Notes under the pieces: generated by a model
Databases searched by the model: none
Told to the model about the DNA's origin: nothing
The model's input: the letters and a program-made list of their open reading frames with translations, nothing else
Made by a program: the position numbers and the translations under genes
Origin: Pseudomonas fluorescens
Lineage (GTDB): Bacteria > Pseudomonadota > Gammaproteobacteria > Pseudomonadales > Pseudomonadaceae
Length of the DNA stretch: 64,000 nucleotides
Direction of reading: 5' to 3'
Assembly: GCF_902497855.1 (NCBI RefSeq)
Contig: NZ_CABVHU010000007.1
Span: 1 to 64,000, forward strand
Part shown: positions 16,410 to 28,055 of the stretch, one piece after another
Layout of the letters: the number at the start of each line of letters is the position of its first letter
Position numbering within the stretch: the stretch's first letter is position 1

Positions 16410-17003
16410 ATGCCCAAGGTCGGTATGCAACCCATCCGTCGCCAGCAGTTGATCGAAGCCACGCTGCAGGCGGTAGATCAGGTCGGAATGGGGGACGCCA
16501 GCATTGCGCTGATCGCCCGTTTGGCCGGTGTCTCGAATGGCATCATCAGTCACTACTTTCAGGACAAGAACGGCCTGATCGCCGCCACGGCGCAGTATCT
16601 GATGAGTGTCCTCAGCGAGAACGTCACCGCGCGCCGTCAGGCGCTGGAGGACAACAGCCCGCGGGCTCACCTCCAGGTGATTGTCGAAGGCAACTTCGAC
16701 GCCAGCCAGGTCAATGGCCCGGCAATGAAAACCTGGTTGGCCTTCTGGGCCACCAGCATGCACCACCCGTCATTGCACAGGTTGCAGCGGATCAACGATC
16801 ACCGCCTGTATTCCAACCTGTGCTGCCAGTTCCGCCGTGTATTGCCGCTCGATGACGCGCGCAGTGCAGCTCGAGGCCTGGCAGCCCTCATTGACGGTTT
16901 GTGGTTGCGCGGCGCGCTGTCGGGAGATGCTTTCGACACCGAGCAGGCGCACCAGATCGCTTACGAATACATGGATTTCCAACTGGCAAAGAAGGTGAGC
17001 TAG
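16410..17003 (+). CDS. betI: BetI, choline-sensing TetR repressor
   Basis: A 197-residue TetR-family repressor. The N-terminal helix-turn-helix is [27 protein letters not shown] (split: [21 protein letters not shown]), residues ~25-55; the C-terminal ligand domain matches BetI. The start at 16410 ([13 protein letters not shown]) is 10 bases after TAAGGAG (16393-16399) and gives the normal family length; ATG 16401 is too close to the ribosome site. It heads betIBA and represses it until choline binds. Confidence 0.94.
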   Translation: MPKVGMQPIRRQQLIEATLQAVDQVGMGDASIALIARLAGVSNGIISHYFQDKNGLIAATAQYLMSVLSENVTARRQALEDNSPRAHLQVIVEGNFDASQVNGPAMKTWLAFWATSMHHPSLHRLQRINDHRLYSNLCCQFRRVLPLDDARSAARGLAALIDGLWLRGALSGDAFDTEQAHQIAYEYMDFQLAKKVS

Positions 17004-17112
17004 AGCACACATAAACGCTCAGCCCCTGAACCGCCACTGAACAGCGCCGCCAACGCTACACGGCACGCACCAGTGGTCAACGCCAACCTACTTATGCACT
17101 TGCGAGGACTTT

Positions 17113-18585
17113 ATGGCCCGTTTCGAACTGCAAAAACTCTACATCGATGGCGGCTACAGTGACGCCAGCAGCGACGCCACTTTCGAAGCCATCAACCCGG
17201 CTAACGGTGAAGTCCTCGCAACCGTACAACGTGCGACCAAGGAAGACGTCGAGCGCGCTGTGGTCAGCGCCGAAAAGGGCCAGAAAATCTGGGCCGCGAT
17301 GACCGCCATGGAGCGTTCGCGCATCCTGCGTCGCGCCGTGGACATCCTGCGCGAGCGCAACGATGAACTCGCCGCCCTGGAAACCCTGGACACCGGCAAG
17401 TCGTTCTCCGAAACCAAGTATGTCGACATCGTCACCGGTGCTGACGTGCTGGAATACTACGCTGGCCTGGTACCGGCCATCGAAGGCGAGCAGATCCCGC
17501 TGCGCACCACGTCTTTCGTCTACACCCGTCGCGAGCCGCTGGGCGTCGTGGCCGGTATCGGCGCGTGGAACTACCCGATCCAGATCGCCCTGTGGAAGTC
17601 CGCGCCAGCCCTGGCGGCCGGTAACGCGATGATCTTCAAGCCAAGCGAAGTCACCTCCCTGACCACGCTGAAACTGGCCGAGATCTACACCGAAGCCGGC
17701 GTTCCGGCGGGCGTGTTCAACGTTCTGACCGGCAGCGGCCGCGAAGTCGGCACCTGGTTGACCGAGCACCCGCGCATCGAGAAAATCTCCTTCACCGGCG
17801 GCACCGACACCGGCAAGAAAGTCATGGCCAGCGCTTCGGGCTCGTCGTTGAAAGACGTGACCATGGAACTGGGCGGCAAATCCCCGCTGATCATCTTCGA
17901 CGACGCCGACCTCGATCGCGCCGCCGACACTGCGATGATGGCCAACTTCTACAGCTCCGGCCAGGTCTGCACCAACGGCACTCGCGTGTTTGTGCCGAGC
18001 CAGCTGAAAGCGGCTTTCGAAGCCAAGATCGCTGAGCGCGTTGCCCGCATCCGCGTCGGCAACCCGGAAGACGAGAACACCAACTTCGGTCCGCTGGTCA
18101 GCTTTGCCCACATGGAAAGCGTGCTGGGCTACATCGCCAAGGGCAAGGAAGAAGGCGCTCGCCTGCTGTGCGGCGGTACTCGCCTGACCGAAGGCGAATT
18201 CGCCAAGGGCGCGTTCGTCGCGCCGACCGTATTCACCGATTGCACCGACGAGATGACCATCGTTCGCGAAGAGATCTTCGGCCCGGTGATGAGCATCCTG
18301 ACGTACGAAACCGAAGAAGAAGTGATCCGTCGTGCCAACGACACCGACTTCGGCCTGGCGGCTGGCGTCGTCACCAAGGACCTGAACCGCGCTCACCGGG
18401 TGATTCATCAATTGGAAGCCGGTATCTGCTGGATCAACGCCTGGGGCGAGTCCGACGCCAAGATGCCGGTCGGTGGCTACAAGCAGTCGGGTGTTGGTCG
18501 TGAGAACGGCATCAGCTCGCTGAACAACTTCACACGCATCAAATCGGTACAGGTCGAACTGGGCGATTACGCCTCGGTTTTCTAA
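17113..18585 (+). CDS. betB: Betaine aldehyde dehydrogenase
   Basis: A 490-residue NAD(P)-dependent aldehyde dehydrogenase that makes glycine betaine from betaine aldehyde. The general base glutamate is in [11 protein letters not shown], and the nucleophile is Cys286 in [13 protein letters not shown], the same number as in the well-studied P. aeruginosa enzyme. [11 protein letters not shown] is the nucleotide-binding turn. GAGGA precedes the ATG by seven bases. Second gene of betIBA. Confidence 0.96.
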   Translation: MARFELQKLYIDGGYSDASSDATFEAINPANGEVLATVQRATKEDVERAVVSAEKGQKIWAAMTAMERSRILRRAVDILRERNDELAALETLDTGKSFSETKYVDIVTGADVLEYYAGLVPAIEGEQIPLRTTSFVYTRREPLGVVAGIGAWNYPIQIALWKSAPALAAGNAMIFKPSEVTSLTTLKLAEIYTEAGVPAGVFNVLTGSGREVGTWLTEHPRIEKISFTGGTDTGKKVMASASGSSLKDVTMELGGKSPLIIFDDADLDRAADTAMMANFYSSGQVCTNGTRVFVPSQLKAAFEAKIAERVARIRVGNPEDENTNFGPLVSFAHMESVLGYIAKGKEEGARLLCGGTRLTEGEFAKGAFVAPTVFTDCTDEMTIVREEIFGPVMSILTYETEEEVIRRANDTDFGLAAGVVTKDLNRAHRVIHQLEAGICWINAWGESDAKMPVGGYKQSGVGRENGISSLNNFTRIKSVQVELGDYASVF

Positions 18586-18611
18586 GGCGGCATTTGATTC
18601 GCCTGAAAGGC

Positions 18612-18707
18612 CGCCTTCGCGGGCAAGCCTCGCTCCTACAGGATCGAGGTTTGCCGCAGGTTTTGTGCACGAAGCAAAACCTGTAGGAGCGAGGCTTGCC
18701 CGCGAAT
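18612..18707. repeat. REP doublet between betB and betA
   Basis: CCTTCGCGGGCAAGCCTCGC...CTACAG and TGTAGGAGCGAGGCTTGCCC...GCGAA in inverted orientation. The spacer contains a further palindrome, CAGGTTTTG/CAAAACCTG. It lies inside the bet operon. Confidence 0.9.
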
Positions 18708-18757
18708 GAGTGCGAAGCACTCGCCTGACCTGACCAACTTCAAAGAGGGTGCATTCA

Positions 18758-20461
18758 ATGTCCCAAGAATTCGACTACATCATCATCGGTGCCGGCTCGG
18801 CCGGTAACACCCTGGCGACCCGTCTGACTGAAGACGAAGGCGTCACCGTCCTGCTGCTCGAAGCCGGCGGCCCGGATTACCGTCTCGACTTCCGCACGCA
18901 AATGCCAGCCGCCCTGGCGTTCCCGCTGCAAGGCCGTCGCTACAACTGGGCGTACGAAACCGATCCAGAGCCACACATGGACGGTCGCCGGATGGAATGC
19001 GGTCGTGGCAAGGGCCTGGGTGGTTCTTCGCTGATCAACGGCATGTGCTACATCCGCGGCAACGCGATGGACTACGACAACTGGGCCAAGCTTCCAGGTC
19101 TTGAAGACTGGGACTACCTCAACTGCCTGCCGTACTTCAGAAAAGCGGAAACCCGCGACATCGGCCCGAACGACTACCACGGTGGCGACGGTCCGGTCAG
19201 CGTGACCACGCCCAAAGCCGGCAACAACCCGCTGTTCCATGCGATGGTCGAAGCCGGCGTGCAGGCCGGTTACCCGAGCACTGAGGACCTTAACGGTTAC
19301 CAGCAGGAAGGTTTCGGCCCGATGGACCGGACCGTGACGCCGAACGGCCGTCGCGCCAGCACCGCCCGCGGTTACCTGGACATCGCCAAGAAGCGCTCGA
19401 CCCTGACCATCGTCACCCACGCCCTGACCGACAAGATCCTGTTCGAAGGCAAGCGTGCGGTCGGCGTGCGTTACCTGATCGGCGCCGCTGAAGAACGCAT
19501 TGAAGCCCGCGCCCGCAAGGAAGTGCTGCTGTGCTCCGGCGCCATCGCTTCGCCGCAGATCCTGCAACGCTCCGGCGTCGGCCCGGCCGAGCTGCTGAAA
19601 AAACTCGACATTCCGGTGGTCCACGACCTGCCGGGCGTGGGTGAAAACCTGCAGGATCACCTCGAGTTGTACCTGCAGTACGCGTGCACCCAACCGGTCT
19701 CGCTGTACCCGTCGCTGCTCTGGTACAACCAGCCGGCCATCGGTGCCGAGTGGCTGTTCAACGGCACCGGTATCGGCGCCAGCAACCAGTTCGAAGCCGG
19801 CGGTTTCATCCGTACCCGTCCGGAATTCGATTGGCCGAACATCCAGTACCACTTCCTGCCGGTCGCGATTAACTACAACGGCAGCAACGGTGTGAAAGAG
19901 CATGGCTTCCAGGCGCACATGGGTTCCATGCGTTCGCCGAGCCGGGGTCGCATCCAGGCCAAGTCCAAGGATCCGCGCGAGTACCCGAGCATCCTGTTCA
20001 ACTACATGGCCACCGAGCAGGACTGGCAGGAATTCCGCGACGGTATCCGCCTGACCCGTGAAATCATGCAACAGCCTGCGCTGGATGCTTTCCGTGGCCG
20101 CGAAATCAGCCCGGGCATCGAGGTGCAAACCGATGAGCAGCTGGACACGTTCATCCGCGAACACGCCGAAACCGCGTTCCACCCGTCCTGCTCGTGCAAG
20201 ATGGGCACCGATGAGATGGCCGTGGTCGACGGCGAAGGTCGTGTGCATGGCATGCAGGGCCTGCGTGTAGTCGATGCCTCGATCATGCCGATCATCACCA
20301 CCGGCAACCTGAACGCACCGACGATCATGATCGCCGAGAAAATCGCCGACAAGATCCGTGGTCGCAAGCCGTTGCCGCGCAGCACTGCTGATTATTACGT
20401 TGCCGGTGAAGCGCCGGTGCGTGGCAAGCCGTTGCGGGATGTGAGCCTGACTGCTCAGTAA
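18758..20461 (+). CDS. betA: Choline dehydrogenase
   Basis: A 567-residue membrane-associated FAD enzyme of the GMC family that oxidises choline to betaine aldehyde. The FAD dinucleotide motif is [13 protein letters not shown] (residues ~8-20), GMC signature 1 is [15 protein letters not shown], and the catalytic histidine region is [12 protein letters not shown] near residue 465. Start is ATG 18758 (MSQEFDYI); the 18749 ATG adds three residues. AAAGAGG lies upstream. Confidence 0.96.
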   Translation: MSQEFDYIIIGAGSAGNTLATRLTEDEGVTVLLLEAGGPDYRLDFRTQMPAALAFPLQGRRYNWAYETDPEPHMDGRRMECGRGKGLGGSSLINGMCYIRGNAMDYDNWAKLPGLEDWDYLNCLPYFRKAETRDIGPNDYHGGDGPVSVTTPKAGNNPLFHAMVEAGVQAGYPSTEDLNGYQQEGFGPMDRTVTPNGRRASTARGYLDIAKKRSTLTIVTHALTDKILFEGKRAVGVRYLIGAAEERIEARARKEVLLCSGAIASPQILQRSGVGPAELLKKLDIPVVHDLPGVGENLQDHLELYLQYACTQPVSLYPSLLWYNQPAIGAEWLFNGTGIGASNQFEAGGFIRTRPEFDWPNIQYHFLPVAINYNGSNGVKEHGFQAHMGSMRSPSRGRIQAKSKDPREYPSILFNYMATEQDWQEFRDGIRLTREIMQQPALDAFRGREISPGIEVQTDEQLDTFIREHAETAFHPSCSCKMGTDEMAVVDGEGRVHGMQGLRVVDASIMPIITTGNLNAPTIMIAEKIADKIRGRKPLPRSTADYYVAGEAPVRGKPLRDVSLTAQ

Positions 20462-20480
20462 GTCATAACACCGAGGCGCG

Positions 20481-20550
20481 CCCTTCGCGGGCAAGCCTCG
20501 CTCCTACAGGAGAACGCGATTCCTTGTAGGAGCGAGGCTTGCCCGCGAAG
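20481..20550. repeat. REP doublet after betA
   Basis: Compact inverted pair: CCTTCGCGGGCAAGCCTCGC...CTACAGG and TTGTAGGAGCGAGGCTTGCCC...GCGAAG, only ~20 bases apart. Probable 3' boundary of the betIBA mRNA. Confidence 0.9.
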
Positions 20551-20698
20551 ACGCCAGACCAAGCACCATACCTCCCGAAGTAATCCTTTCCTACACCGCC
20601 CCGCCCTTGATATCGCTCCCCGCCCAGGCCTAATCTAGCGCCACGCAATCGTTTCACCCCCTCGCAACACCGATGCTCCATACCAAGGAGGTCCACGA

Positions 20699-22141
20699 AT
20701 GTTCGATTTCCACCCCCAGCTCAAGCAGCGCTTCGCTGCCTTGCGCACGGGCGCTGAATTCTTTTCGCTGCGTTATGTGCGCGAGTCCGGCCAGTACCTG
20801 TCAGTGCGCAAGAACGTCGCCGAACCGCCGAGCCTGAGCCGAGACGAAGGTGCGATGCTGACGGTTCGGGTCAACGGCGTGGAGACCTATGCCGCGACCA
20901 ACGACCTGTCCCAATCCGGCCTGCAAGCCGCACTGGACAAAGCCGAGCAACAAGCCCGCCGACTCAAGCCCCATGCCCTGCTCGACCTGCGCGAACAAAC
21001 CGTTTCCAGTGACCGCGCCGATTACTTCTCGCCGAACCTCGACCAGCCCTTCCCGTCCCTGAGCGATTGCTACCAATTGCTCGGCGCCGAATCCGCCGCC
21101 GTGCCCAAGGACGAGCGACTGGTGAACTGGGAAGTGAGCATCGGCATCACCCACGTCGAACAGATCTACCTCAGCAGCGCCGGCGCCGAGCTGCGCCAGG
21201 CCCAGCGTTTCGTGTATCCGAGCCTGGAGGTTACCGCCTACGACGGCAGCGACAGCCAGACCCGTACCCTCGGCCGCGAGAACTTCGGCCAGCAGGGTGG
21301 TTTTGATGTGATCAGCCGCTGCGGCCTGGTGGGTGCCGGTCCGAAAATCGCTGATCAGGCGCTGCAATTGCTACTGGCGCCGAACACCCCGCAAGGCCCA
21401 CGCGACCTGCTGCTGATGCCCGACCAGATGATGTTGCAGATCCACGAATCCATCGGTCATCCGCTGGAACTGGACCGCATCCTCGGCGACGAGCGCAATT
21501 ACGCCGGCACCAGTTTCGTCAAGGCAGAAGACTTCGGCAGCCTGCAATATGGCTCCGAACTGCTGAACGTGACCTTCGATCCGGACATCCCTGAACAGCT
21601 CGCCAGTTACGGTCATGACGACGACGGCACCGCCGCCAGCAAGCAGTTCCTGATCAAGGAAGGTTTGCTGCTGCGGCCACTGGGCGGCGCCCTTTCTCAA
21701 TTCCGGGCCGGAATGAACGGCGTCGCCAACAGCCGCGCCTGCGGCTGGAACCGTCCGCCGATCGACCGCATGGCCAACCTGAACATCGAGCCCGGCGATC
21801 AACCGCTGGAGCAGCTGATCGGCAACATCGAGCACGGCATCCTGATGAGCACCAACCGCTCCTGGTCTATCGACGATGCGCGCAACAAGTTCCAGTTCGG
21901 CTGCGAATGGGCTCGGCTGATCGAAAACGGCGAACTCAAGGGCGTGGTGAAAAACCCCAACTACCGGGCGATTTCCGCGCAATTCTGGAAGAGCCTCAGC
22001 GCCGTCGGCGACGCCAGCACCGTCAAGGTCCTCGGCACCCCGAACTGCGGCAAGGGCGAGCCGAATCAGGTGATCCGCGTCGGCCATGCGTCGCCGGCCT
22101 GTGTGTTCAGCCATGTGGATGTATTTGGAGGAGACGCCTGA
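20699..22141 (+). CDS. TldD-like metalloprotease subunit (paralogue)
   Basis: A 480-residue protein of the TldD/PmbA (U62) family. QIHESIGHPLELD near residue 245 is the HExxxH zinc motif that marks the catalytic TldD-type partner. Other family marks are GGFDVISR, NSRACGWNRPPIDRMANLNIEPG and the C-terminal KVLGTPNCGKGEPNQ. AAGGAGG sets the ATG. The stop overlaps the next start by one base (TGATG), so both subunits are made together. TldD/TldE heterodimers cleave peptide precursors such as microcins and degrade CcdA. The canonical pmbA/tldD pair of pseudomonads lies elsewhere, so this looks like a second set; its peptide substrate is unknown. Confidence 0.88.
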   Translation: MFDFHPQLKQRFAALRTGAEFFSLRYVRESGQYLSVRKNVAEPPSLSRDEGAMLTVRVNGVETYAATNDLSQSGLQAALDKAEQQARRLKPHALLDLREQTVSSDRADYFSPNLDQPFPSLSDCYQLLGAESAAVPKDERLVNWEVSIGITHVEQIYLSSAGAELRQAQRFVYPSLEVTAYDGSDSQTRTLGRENFGQQGGFDVISRCGLVGAGPKIADQALQLLLAPNTPQGPRDLLLMPDQMMLQIHESIGHPLELDRILGDERNYAGTSFVKAEDFGSLQYGSELLNVTFDPDIPEQLASYGHDDDGTAASKQFLIKEGLLLRPLGGALSQFRAGMNGVANSRACGWNRPPIDRMANLNIEPGDQPLEQLIGNIEHGILMSTNRSWSIDDARNKFQFGCEWARLIENGELKGVVKNPNYRAISAQFWKSLSAVGDASTVKVLGTPNCGKGEPNQVIRVGHASPACVFSHVDVFGGDA

Positions 22142-23478
22142 TGAGTACGTCCAGCAATCAGGCCGAAGCGTTCAAGGCCTTGGTCAACTGGTTGCGCGAT
22201 GCTGTGCGCGAACCGGAACAATTCACCCTCAGCTATGCCGCCGAGTCGTCGGACTTCGTGCGTTTCAACCACGCCAAGGTGCGCCAGGCCGGCCAGGTGC
22301 AGCAAGCGAGCGTCGGCTTCAAGCTGATCGACGATGGGCGCCACGCCGACCTGAACATTACCCTCTGCGGTGATGTGCATGTCGATGTTCAGCGCCTGGC
22401 CGAAGGGCTGCAACAGTTGCGCGACACCTTGCCGCTGCTGCCGCAGGACCCGTACCTGCTGCTCAACCACACCGGCTGGCAGAGCAAGAATGTGCAGGAG
22501 CATCCGCTGCCGGACACCGCGCAAGTGGTCGCGCAAATCACCCAGGCGGCCGAAGGGCTGGACCTGGTGGGCTTCTACGCTGCCGGCCCGATCAGTCGGG
22601 GTTTCGCCAGTTCTTCAGGCGCGTTTGGCTGGCATCAGGCCAACAGCTTCAACTTCGATTTCAGCCTGTTCCATGACAATGGCCAAGCCGTCAAAGCCAG
22701 CTACGCCGGGCACGACTGGAACAGCGACGGGTTCGCCAGACGTTTTGCGCAAGCGCGCGAGCAGCTGGCGTTTCTGGGCAGACCGCAACGCACCCTGGCG
22801 CCGGGTCAGTACCGCGCCTACCTGGCGCCGGCAGCCCTGGGTGAAATCATGGATATGCTGGGCTGGGGCGGTTTCTCGGCGCAGTCGATTGCCAGCAAGA
22901 ACAGTCCGCTGCAGAAGCTGTACGCGGGCGACAGCTCGTTCAGTGCGCTGGTGTCGGTCGATGAGAAGGTCAGCGGTTCGTTGAGCCCGGCGTTTTCCGG
23001 CGAAGGCTATCCGCGCAGCGATCTTGAGTTGATCGTCAATGGCAAGGCCGGCGCGCAGATGGTCAGTTCCCGCAGCGCTGCCGAATATGGCCTGACGGCC
23101 AATGGCGCCAGCGGCGGTGAAATGCCCAGCGCGTTGAACATGGCGGCGGGAGAATTGCCTGATGCACAGATTCTCAAGCAGCTGGGCACCGGGTTGTACA
23201 TCAGCAACCTCTGGTACCTGAACTACTCGGACCAGCCGGCGGCACGCCTGACCGGCATGACGCGGTTCGCGACCTTCTGGGTCGAAAACGGCGAGATCCA
23301 GGCGCCGGTGAGCACCATGCGCTTTGATGACAGTGCTTACAGTTTGCTGGGATCGCAACTGGAAGCATTGACTGAAGAGCGCGAGTTGCTGCTGTCGGCC
23401 AGCACCTACAGCCAGCGGGCCACTGCTTCGGCGTTGTTGCCGGGGGCGCTGGTTAGCCGCCTGACGCTAACCCTGTAA
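22141..23478 (+). CDS. PmbA/TldE-like non-catalytic partner subunit
   Basis: A 445-residue TldD/PmbA-family protein. It keeps the fold (SSSGAFGWHQANSFNFDFSLF, LYISNLWYLNYSDQPAARLTGMTRFATFWVENGEI split across the C-terminal beta domain) but lacks the HExxxH site. This is as expected for the TldE-type subunit that completes the heterodimer. ATG 22141 overlaps the stop of the TldD-like gene. No candidate precursor peptide gene was seen within 300 bases on either side. Confidence 0.86.
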   Translation: MSTSSNQAEAFKALVNWLRDAVREPEQFTLSYAAESSDFVRFNHAKVRQAGQVQQASVGFKLIDDGRHADLNITLCGDVHVDVQRLAEGLQQLRDTLPLLPQDPYLLLNHTGWQSKNVQEHPLPDTAQVVAQITQAAEGLDLVGFYAAGPISRGFASSSGAFGWHQANSFNFDFSLFHDNGQAVKASYAGHDWNSDGFARRFAQAREQLAFLGRPQRTLAPGQYRAYLAPAALGEIMDMLGWGGFSAQSIASKNSPLQKLYAGDSSFSALVSVDEKVSGSLSPAFSGEGYPRSDLELIVNGKAGAQMVSSRSAAEYGLTANGASGGEMPSALNMAAGELPDAQILKQLGTGLYISNLWYLNYSDQPAARLTGMTRFATFWVENGEIQAPVSTMRFDDSAYSLLGSQLEALTEERELLLSASTYSQRATASALLPGALVSRLTLTL

Positions 23479-23490
23479 CCCCGCAAAACC

Positions 23491-23587
23491 CTTGTAGGAG
23501 CTGGCTTGCCAGCGAAGAGGCCGGCACATTCAACATCATTGTTGCCTGACAGTCCGCCTTCGCTGGCAAGCCAGCTCCTACAGGGGG
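23491..23587. repeat. REP doublet (GAGCTGGCTTGCCAGC class)
   Basis: TTGTAGGAGCTGGCTTGCCAGC...GAA and CCTTCGCTGGCAAGCCAGCT...CTACAGG inverted across ~45 bases, between the PmbA-like gene and the exporter. Confidence 0.9.
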
Positions 23588-23623
23588 TCGGTGTAACGCA
23601 GATACTCCCTGACAAGAGGCCCC

Positions 23624-25051
23624 ATGCCCAACCGCCAACCTCTCGACGCTGTCACTGCCCGCTGGGTGCCCTGGGTCGTCGCCATCGCGTTCTTCATGCA
23701 GTCCCTCGACGGGACCATCCTCAACACCGCCCTGCCGGCCATGGCCCGGGACCTGGCGGAAGATCCGCTGCGCATGCAAGGCGTGATCATCGCCTACATG
23801 CTCACCGTCGCCTTGCTGATCCCCGCCTCCGGATGGATCGCCGACCGCTTCGGCACCAAGAAAATCTTCTTTGGCGCGATCCTGCTGTTCAGCATCGGCT
23901 CGTTGCTCTGCGCCCTGTCGAACACCTTGAGCATGCTGATCGGTGCCCGGGTGATTCAGGGCCTGGGCGGGGCGCTGATGCTGCCGGTCGGGCGCCTGGT
24001 GGTGCTGCGCGCCTACCCGCGCTCGGAGCTGGTGCGGATCATGGGCTTTATCACCATTCCCGGACTGCTCGGCCCCCTGCTCGGCCCGACCATGGGCGGC
24101 TGGATGGTGGAGTACCTGACCTGGCACTGGATCTTCCTGATCAACCTGCCGGTGGGCGCCGTCGGTTGCTACGCGGTGTGGAAATTCATCCCTGATCTGC
24201 GCGGCACCGAGCGCACCCGTTTCGACAGCCTGGGCTTTTTGCTGTTTGGCGCGGCGATGGTGCTGATCACCATTGCCATGGAAGGACTCGGCGAACTGCA
24301 CCTGCCGCACTTGCGTGTGATGTTGCTGCTGTTCGGCGGCATGGCGTGCCTGGCCGCGTACTGGCTGCGGGCCGGGCACATCGATAATCCGCTGTTCGCG
24401 CCCTCGCTGTTCAAGACCCGGACGTTTGCCGTGGGCATCCTCGGCAACCTCTTCGCCCGCCTGGGCAGCGGCGCGCTGCCGTTCCTCGTGCCGTTGCTGC
24501 TGCAAGTGGCTCTGGGTTACTCGCCCTCACAGGCCGGGATGAGCATGTTGCCGCTGGCTGCCGCAGCGATGGTCGCCAAGTCGGTGGCGCGGCCGCTGAT
24601 CGAGCGCCTGGGCTATCGCATCGTGCTGACCGGTAACACCCTGGCGCTGGGACTGATGCTGGCGAGCATGGGCCTGGTCAGCGAGCAGACGCCGTACTGG
24701 TTGCTGCTGGGAATGCTGGCGATCCTCGGTGCCATCAACTCGCTGCAGTTCACCGCGATGAATACCGTGACCCTGATCGACCTCGATGACGCCAGCGCCA
24801 GCAGCGGCAACAGCTTGCTGTCGGTGGTCGCGCAATTGTCCCTCAGCCTGGGCGTTGCCTGCGCTGGCGCCCTGCTCGGCGGCTTTACCGCAGAAGCCGG
24901 CAATGACGGCGTAGACACTGTTCTGGGTGCATTCCAGCTGACCTTTGTGACGGTTGGAATCATGGCGATGCTGGCCGCTACGATCTTCTCGCAGCTCTCA
25001 AAGGAAGACGGACGGCGCGTCAAGCGTCCGGAAGAACACATAGAGCCTTAG
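23624..25051 (+). CDS. mdtD: MdtD-like MFS multidrug exporter (DHA2 family)
   Basis: A 475-residue proton-driven major facilitator with ~14 hydrophobic segments. [19 protein letters not shown] in helix 1 is the DHA2 motif, [14 protein letters not shown] is the loop 2-3 MFS motif, and [27 protein letters not shown] is the helix 5 region. The sequence tracks E. coli MdtD closely along its whole length (for example [22 protein letters not shown] against [22 protein letters not shown]). Natural substrates are not known. It stands apart from any mdtABC genes here. Confidence 0.85.
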   Translation: [475 protein letters not shown]

Positions 25052-25108
25052 GGCGAATGGCCATGGGACTGATACACTGCGCGACATTTTGTTTTGCAGG
25101 CCAGTCCC

Positions 25109-26494
<1,386 letters not shown>

Positions 26495-26509
26495 AACCGC
26501 ACCGCCCCC

Positions 26510-26603
26510 CTGTAGGAGCGAGGCTTGCCCGCGAAGAACGATAACTCGGTCTACCTGATGCACCGTGTAATCGTTCTTCGCGGGCAAGCCTCGCTCCTAC
26601 AGG
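26510..26603. repeat. REP doublet (GAGGCTTGCCCGCG class)
   Basis: CTGTAGGAGCGAGGCTTGCC...GCGAAGAACGATAA and the inverted TTCTTCGCGGGCAAGCCTCG...CTACAG. The spacer's AACGATAA/TAATCGTT edges extend the pairing. Confidence 0.9.
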
Positions 26604-26642
26604 ATCTGGGTTAGCCCTGAGAATTTGTGTGAGGACACCGTT

Positions 26643-27821
26643 TTGCGCTCTACCGAAGTCGTGATCATTGGCGCTGGCGCCGCAGGTTTGATGTGTGCGC
26701 TGACCGCCGCCGGGCGCGGGCGCAAGGTGATGTTGCTCGACCATGCGAATAAGGCCGGCAAGAAAATCCTGATGTCGGGCGGTGGCCGCTGCAATTTCAC
26801 CAACATGTACACCGAACCGAGCAATTTCCTCTCGCAGAACGAACACTTCTGCAAATCCGCCCTTGCACGCTATACCCAGTGGGATTTCATCGGCATGGTC
26901 GCCAAACACGGCGTGCCCTACCACGAGAAAAAACTCGGCCAATTGTTCTGCGATAACAAATCCAGTGACATCCTCGAGATGCTGCTCAGCGAGTGTGATC
27001 AGGTCGGCGTGAGCCTGCATCTGGACACGTCGATCCAGACCATCGAGAAACTCGAACGGGGCTACCTGCTGGACACCACGCTGGGCCAGATCACCTGCGA
27101 ATCGTTGGTGATCGCCACGGGCGGCCTGTCGATTCCAACCCTGGGCGCAACCGGTTTCGGCTATCAAGTGGCCAGGCAATTCGGCCACGACTTGCTGCCG
27201 ACCCGCGCAGGCTTGGTGCCGTTCACCATCACCGATCAGCTCAAGGAGCTTTGCACCGAGCTGTCCGGTACGTCGGTGGATTGCCTGGTGAGCTGCAACG
27301 ACCAGAGCTTTCGCGAGAACATCCTGTTCACCCACCGCGGCCTCAGCGGCCCGGCGATTTTGCAGATCTCCTCGTTCTGGGAGTCCGGCGACACGGTGGA
27401 GATCAACCTGCTGCCGGATCACGATGTGCCGGGCTGGCTGCAACAGCAACAAACCGAACGCCCGAACAGTGAACTGAAAACCCTGCTGGGTGAAATTTTC
27501 ACCAAGAAGATGGCCAATCTGCTGGCGGACAACTGGTTCGTCTCCAAGCCGATGAAACAGTACACCCACGCGGAAATTGCTGACATCGCCGAGAAACTGG
27601 CGAGCTGGAAAGTGATACCTGCCGGTACCGAAGGGTATCGCACGGCCGAAGTGACCCTGGGCGGCGTCGACACCCGTGAGGTTTCGTCCAAGACCATGGA
27701 ATCGCTGAAAAGCCCAGGCCTTTACTTCATCGGCGAAGTGCTCGACGTGACCGGGCATCTGGGCGGTTTCAATTTCCAGTGGGCCTGGGCCTCCGGGTAC
27801 GCTGCCGCGCAGTACGTCTGA
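26643..27821 (+). CDS. BaiN/HI0933-family flavoprotein oxidoreductase
   Basis: A 392-residue FAD-binding protein. The dinucleotide fold is VVIIGAGAAGLMCALTAAGRG at residues 5-25. The family hallmarks are KAGKKILMSGGGRCNFTNM, then TGGLSIPTLGATGFGYQVA, and the C-terminal second FAD site GEVLDVTGHLGGFNFQWAWASG. I chose the TTG start at 26643, seven bases after GAGGA (26631-26635). The physiological substrate of this family is not established in pseudomonads. Confidence 0.88.
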   Translation: MRSTEVVIIGAGAAGLMCALTAAGRGRKVMLLDHANKAGKKILMSGGGRCNFTNMYTEPSNFLSQNEHFCKSALARYTQWDFIGMVAKHGVPYHEKKLGQLFCDNKSSDILEMLLSECDQVGVSLHLDTSIQTIEKLERGYLLDTTLGQITCESLVIATGGLSIPTLGATGFGYQVARQFGHDLLPTRAGLVPFTITDQLKELCTELSGTSVDCLVSCNDQSFRENILFTHRGLSGPAILQISSFWESGDTVEINLLPDHDVPGWLQQQQTERPNSELKTLLGEIFTKKMANLLADNWFVSKPMKQYTHAEIADIAEKLASWKVIPAGTEGYRTAEVTLGGVDTREVSSKTMESLKSPGLYFIGEVLDVTGHLGGFNFQWAWASGYAAAQYV

Positions 27822-27838
27822 TAGACCGCGTTATCGTT

Positions 27839-27929
27839 CTTCGCGGGCAAGCCTCGCTCCTACGGTTTTTGTTTCGTTTGCGATATTGCGTACGACAGAA
27901 CCCCGTAGGAGCGAGGCTTGCCCGCGAAA
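27839..27929. repeat. REP doublet (GAGGCTTGCCCGCG class)
   Basis: CTTCGCGGGCAAGCCTCGCT...CCTACGG and CCGTAGGAGCGAGGCTTGCC...GCGAA inverted. Both halves carry CCTACGG/CCGTAGG in place of the usual CTACAG, a compensatory change that keeps the outer pairing. Confidence 0.88.
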
Positions 27930-28055
27930 GCGTCCGAACAGACAACATAGAACACGCAAGGAACAGATTTTGCTGTCAGATGTAATCGGCGCCATTGCGT
28001 CGGCGTCATTACTGGCTCAATTTAGCTTCATTGCCTCGGAAGGCCTTCGCACTTC

